A DNA stretch of 8,359 nt, from the NCBI GenBank assembly GCA_023422735.1, contig JAFAGL010000183.1:1-8359 (forward strand), written 5' to 3'. Below, in pieces: positions 6,641 to 8,359 of the stretch. Each line of letters starts with the position of its first letter. Within the stretch, counting starts at the first letter, position 1. The notes under the pieces are model-generated. The model saw only the letters and a list, made by a program, of their open reading frames with translations, was not told the DNA's origin and made no database searches. Made by a program: the position numbers and the translations under genes. Source of the DNA: Pseudomonadota bacterium (GTDB lineage: Bacteria; Pseudomonadota; Alphaproteobacteria; Rhizobiales; Rhizobiaceae).

Positions 6641-7591
6641 CTACGCAAAAACATGTTCGGCTATAAAGAGCCAAACGGCGGTGCTGACAACCGCAAAAGC
6701 CGTCGAAACGGTCATCGCGTTCGAAGTCACGGTCTGGCCTGTCCCGAATCTTGACGCGATGAGATAAGGATTAATGCCCGTCGATGTGGCCGCCGCGAGA
6801 ACAGCAACCTTTGCCGAAAGCGGAGGCATTTGAAGCAGCAAAGCGAGACACATCACCACCGCAGGCATGAACGCTAGCTTCACACTCGCAATCCACATAA
6901 CCGGACCGACATTATTGGTAATCTTGAAGCGCCGAAGCGCCATGCCCATCGCAAACAAAGCGATCGGCACCGACGCGTCGGCAAAGACATCAACGATGCG
7001 ATGCAGAATATCCGGTAGGGGGCGACCGACCAGTCGCCAGGTGAAGCCCGCCGCGATTCCCACCAAGATGGCGTTTGAGACCAGCTTCCTCAGGAAATCG
7101 AGGAGAATCGTGCCGATACCGGGCCTTTGTGAATCGGCAGGTCGCGCCAGTTCGAACAGGATGATCGAAAGCCCCATCATGATCGGCAGGTGAATGGCGA
7201 TGATCAGCGAAAGTGTCGTGAATCCGGCCTGACCATAAACGCCAAGACTGAGCGGTGTTCCTATCATCAACAGATTGGAAAATGCCGCCGCAAGCCCCCC
7301 GACAACCGCGTTTCGCGCATCCCGCCCGAACAAGATCTTGAGCCCGGCGAACCCTGCTCCCCACGCGAGAAATACGGCGGAGAAGTAAGTGACCCAGAGG
7401 TCAACCGGTATCTTATCGCCAAGATCGGCGGTTGAAATGGTGCGAAACAAAAGCAGCGGCAAGCCGACCGACACCGCAAACTCCGTGAGGCCTTCGCCAA
7501 CCTCTCCTTTCAGAAATCCAGTCAGTGAGGCCAGATAACCGAACGCAACAATGCCGAAAACAAACAGGACGATCGCGATCAACTCATGCAT
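6641..7591 (-). CDS. AEC-family (auxin efflux carrier-like) membrane transporter
   Basis: The 316-residue inner-membrane protein has about ten hydrophobic segments: roughly residues 2-20, 37-51, 65-85, 97-115, 126-147, 170-190, 203-220, 230-252, 260-280 and 290-312. They split into two five-helix halves, as in the AEC/BASS transporter fold. Family-type motifs are FSNLLMIGTPLSLGVYGQAG (104-123), ATSTGINPYLIASRFG (268-283) and the C-terminal TVSTAFAVVST. Bacterial members move small organic acids such as malate or malonate, or other anions; the substrate here cannot be read from sequence. I prefer ATG 7591 (MHELIAIVLF), which matches family N-termini; the frame extends to 7651 through a terminator hairpin. 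The ribosome site is weak. The gene lies 55 bases upstream of gabD on the same strand with no clear terminator between, so it may carry a substrate or product linked to semialdehyde metabolism. Confidence 0.88.
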   Translation of the reverse strand: MHELIAIVLFVFGIVAFGYLASLTGFLKGEVGEGLTEFAVSVGLPLLLFRTISTADLGDKIPVDLWVTYFSAVFLAWGAGFAGLKILFGRDARNAVVGGLAAAFSNLLMIGTPLSLGVYGQAGFTTLSLIIAIHLPIMMGLSIILFELARPADSQRPGIGTILLDFLRKLVSNAILVGIAAGFTWRLVGRPLPDILHRIVDVFADASVPIALFAMGMALRRFKITNNVGPVMWIASVKLAFMPAVVMCLALLLQMPPLSAKVAVLAAATSTGINPYLIASRFGTGQTVTSNAMTVSTAFAVVSTAVWLFIAEHVFA

Positions 7592-7634
7592 TGATCTTCG
7601 ATAAGAGCGTGTGCGGTTGCAGGCAACCGTCAAA

Positions 7635-7667
7635 GATAAAGCCGGGCGCAAAACACCCGGCTTTATC
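7635..7667 (-). terminator. Perfect 12-bp hairpin, terminator after the DUF2171 gene
   Basis: GATAAAGCCGGG (7635-7646) pairs perfectly with CCCGGCTTTATC (7656-7667) around a 9-base loop. It lies 23 bases past the stop of the minus-strand DUF2171 gene. On that strand it is followed by TTTGACGG, a short T-run. It would separate this gene from the transporter gene, whose start is 43 bases further on. The AT-rich base and GC-rich top also make it symmetrical enough to act on plus-strand transcripts, though none is expected here. Confidence 0.75.
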
Positions 7668-7690
7668 GGGGGAGGAGAACATCCAACCCA

Positions 7691-7948
7691 TCAGGCGGCG
7701 TTTCCGTCGCCTTCTTCTTCCAGCGTCACAGCCACATTGCCATTTGCGGAAAGTCGGACCTTGTCGCCCTCCACATCAGCAACCAGCCCCAACGAGATGT
7801 AATGATGATGGCCTTCGTGGCGCCCTTCGCCGCTGTCTTTCTTGGTCAGTTTGATGCGGTCACCCTCGACACGATCGACTGTGCCGACATGAACTCCATC
7901 GGCGCCAATCACTTCGGCATGCTCTTTGATCTGGCTTGCAATAGACAT
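7691..7948 (-). CDS. DUF2171 family small protein
   Basis: The protein has 85 residues and no signal peptide or membrane segment. It resembles the DUF2171 family, with a PRC-barrel-like repeat of short beta strands: EVIGADGVHVGTVDRVEGDR (about 11-30) and ISLGLVADVEGDKVRLS (about 51-67). Between them is a charged, His-rich stretch, GRHEGHHHYIS (about 42-52), that could bind a metal; that is inference. The C-terminus is acidic (EEEGDG). The start at 7948 has AAAAAGGA (7957-7964 on the minus strand) 8 bases upstream; the frame opens to 7972 but MSIASQIKEH is the natural N-terminus. It forms a single-gene unit closed by a strong terminator. The family has no established biochemical role that I can name. 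Confidence 0.85.
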   Translation of the reverse strand: MSIASQIKEHAEVIGADGVHVGTVDRVEGDRIKLTKKDSGEGRHEGHHHYISLGLVADVEGDKVRLSANGNVAVTLEEEGDGNAA

Positions 7949-8086
7949 GGCAATATTCCTTTTTCGTTCCACAGCAGATGAACGCAGGAAGCGGGCTAAG
8001 GATGCATCCAGTGATCAAACCGTGTTTGACTGTCCAATGACACACCGATGTTTGGCAATTCTCGAAACGCCCGCTATTTGCAGCCT

Positions 8087-8359
8087 ATGCTGCGCTCTCT
8101 CGCTTTGATCATATTCCTCCTCGTATCCGGGGTCTGTCATGCCACCGAAGCCGGGTGGGCGTTGTTGCGCGAAGGGGGGCATGTGGTTATGTTGCGCCAC
8201 GGTTATGCGGCAGGAACATCCGACGCTCCGAAAGTCGATTTCGAAATTTGCCGGACCCAGCGCAGCCTTTCGGATCGGGGAAAGCAGCAAGCACGGCGGA
8301 TAGGCTCACTGTTTGCTGCACGAGCGCAGCCAGTCGAAAAAGTCTACACTAGCCAGTTC
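8087..8359 (+). CDS. Exported histidine phosphatase family protein, 3' end outside window
   Basis: Ninety-one residues are visible and the frame is still open at the window edge. Residues 1-19 look like a signal peptide (MLRSLALIIFLLVSGVCHA) with a likely cut after CHA, so the enzyme would act in the periplasm. The core of the phosphoglycerate-mutase-like phosphatase superfamily follows: VVMLRHGYAAGT carries the RHG motif (37-39) with the nucleophile His38, then LSDRGKQQARRIG (61-73) and VYTSQF (86-91), where the family usually has a Ser-Ser/Ser-Pro segment. The second catalytic His and the acid lie beyond the window. Cys17 does not sit in a proper lipobox, so a lipoprotein is unlikely. The ATG at 8087 lacks a good Shine-Dalgarno sequence. 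TTGACT (8026-8031) is a -35-like hexamer upstream without a convincing -10. The substrate is unknown. Confidence 0.82.
   Translation, partial: MLRSLALIIFLLVSGVCHATEAGWALLREGGHVVMLRHGYAAGTSDAPKVDFEICRTQRSLSDRGKQQARRIGSLFAARAQPVEKVYTSQF

Noticed and set aside
6621..6641. Small inverted repeat GGCCA...TGGCC between the transporter gene and gabD
   Set aside because: Five pairs with an 11-base loop, and the nearest T-run on the minus strand is 10 or more bases away. Too weak for a terminator.
7526..7854. Plus-strand open frame of 109 codons across the transporter start and DUF2171 gene
   Set aside because: Runs through the terminator hairpin and antisense to two supported genes, with no domain or ribosome site.
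7949..8086. Extracytoplasmic-sigma (EcfG-type GGAAC) promoter before the DUF2171 gene
   Set aside because: A GGAAC on the minus strand lies only about 20 bases before the start codon, so the matching -10 would fall inside the gene. No other copy was found.

Overview
The window looks like ordinary chromosome from an alphaproteobacterium of the Hyphomicrobiales (Rhizobium/Brucella/Ochrobactrum type). The grounds are moderately high GC, a long two-enzyme PutA without a DNA-binding domain, a divergent Lrp-family regulator of the kind called PutR in Agrobacterium and Rhodobacter, and a DUF2171 protein. The genus cannot be fixed from the sequence alone. I see no tRNA, rRNA, CRISPR array, insertion sequence or phage gene. 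No stretch above 300 bases lacks a gene.

Layout. (1) 46-818, plus strand: a small exported protein of unknown function, then, 20 bases on, a small IsdG-type haem-degrading monooxygenase. They look like an operon, closed by a hairpin that overlaps the last stop codon. (2) 861-5070: putA on the minus strand and its probable activator gene putR on the plus strand, divergent across a 136-base control region. That region carries a 16-bp dyad and an 8-bp direct repeat with 22-bp period. (3) 5127-7591, minus strand: an AEC-family membrane transporter followed by a GabD-type succinate-semialdehyde dehydrogenase, 55 bases apart and perhaps co-transcribed. gabD converges on putR with a GC-rich hairpin between them. 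(4) 7635-7948, minus strand: a 12-bp perfect hairpin terminator and a small DUF2171 protein with a histidine cluster. (5) 8087 to the window end, plus strand: the N-terminal part of an exported histidine phosphatase, cut by the window edge.

How the genes fit together. PutA oxidises proline to glutamate in two steps. Because it lacks the N-terminal ribbon-helix-helix domain by which E. coli PutA represses its own gene, control most likely falls to PutR next door. GabD feeds succinate semialdehyde (from GABA or a similar amino acid) into the TCA cycle, so the middle of the window is largely amino-acid catabolism. The haem monooxygenase and the phosphatase ends are unrelated to this.

Nothing here is clearly a new system. 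The points most worth a second look are the repeat architecture between putA and putR, the exported protein paired with the haem monooxygenase, the transporter-gabD pair without a transaminase, and the His-rich DUF2171 protein. All assignments are by reading motifs; no database search was possible.
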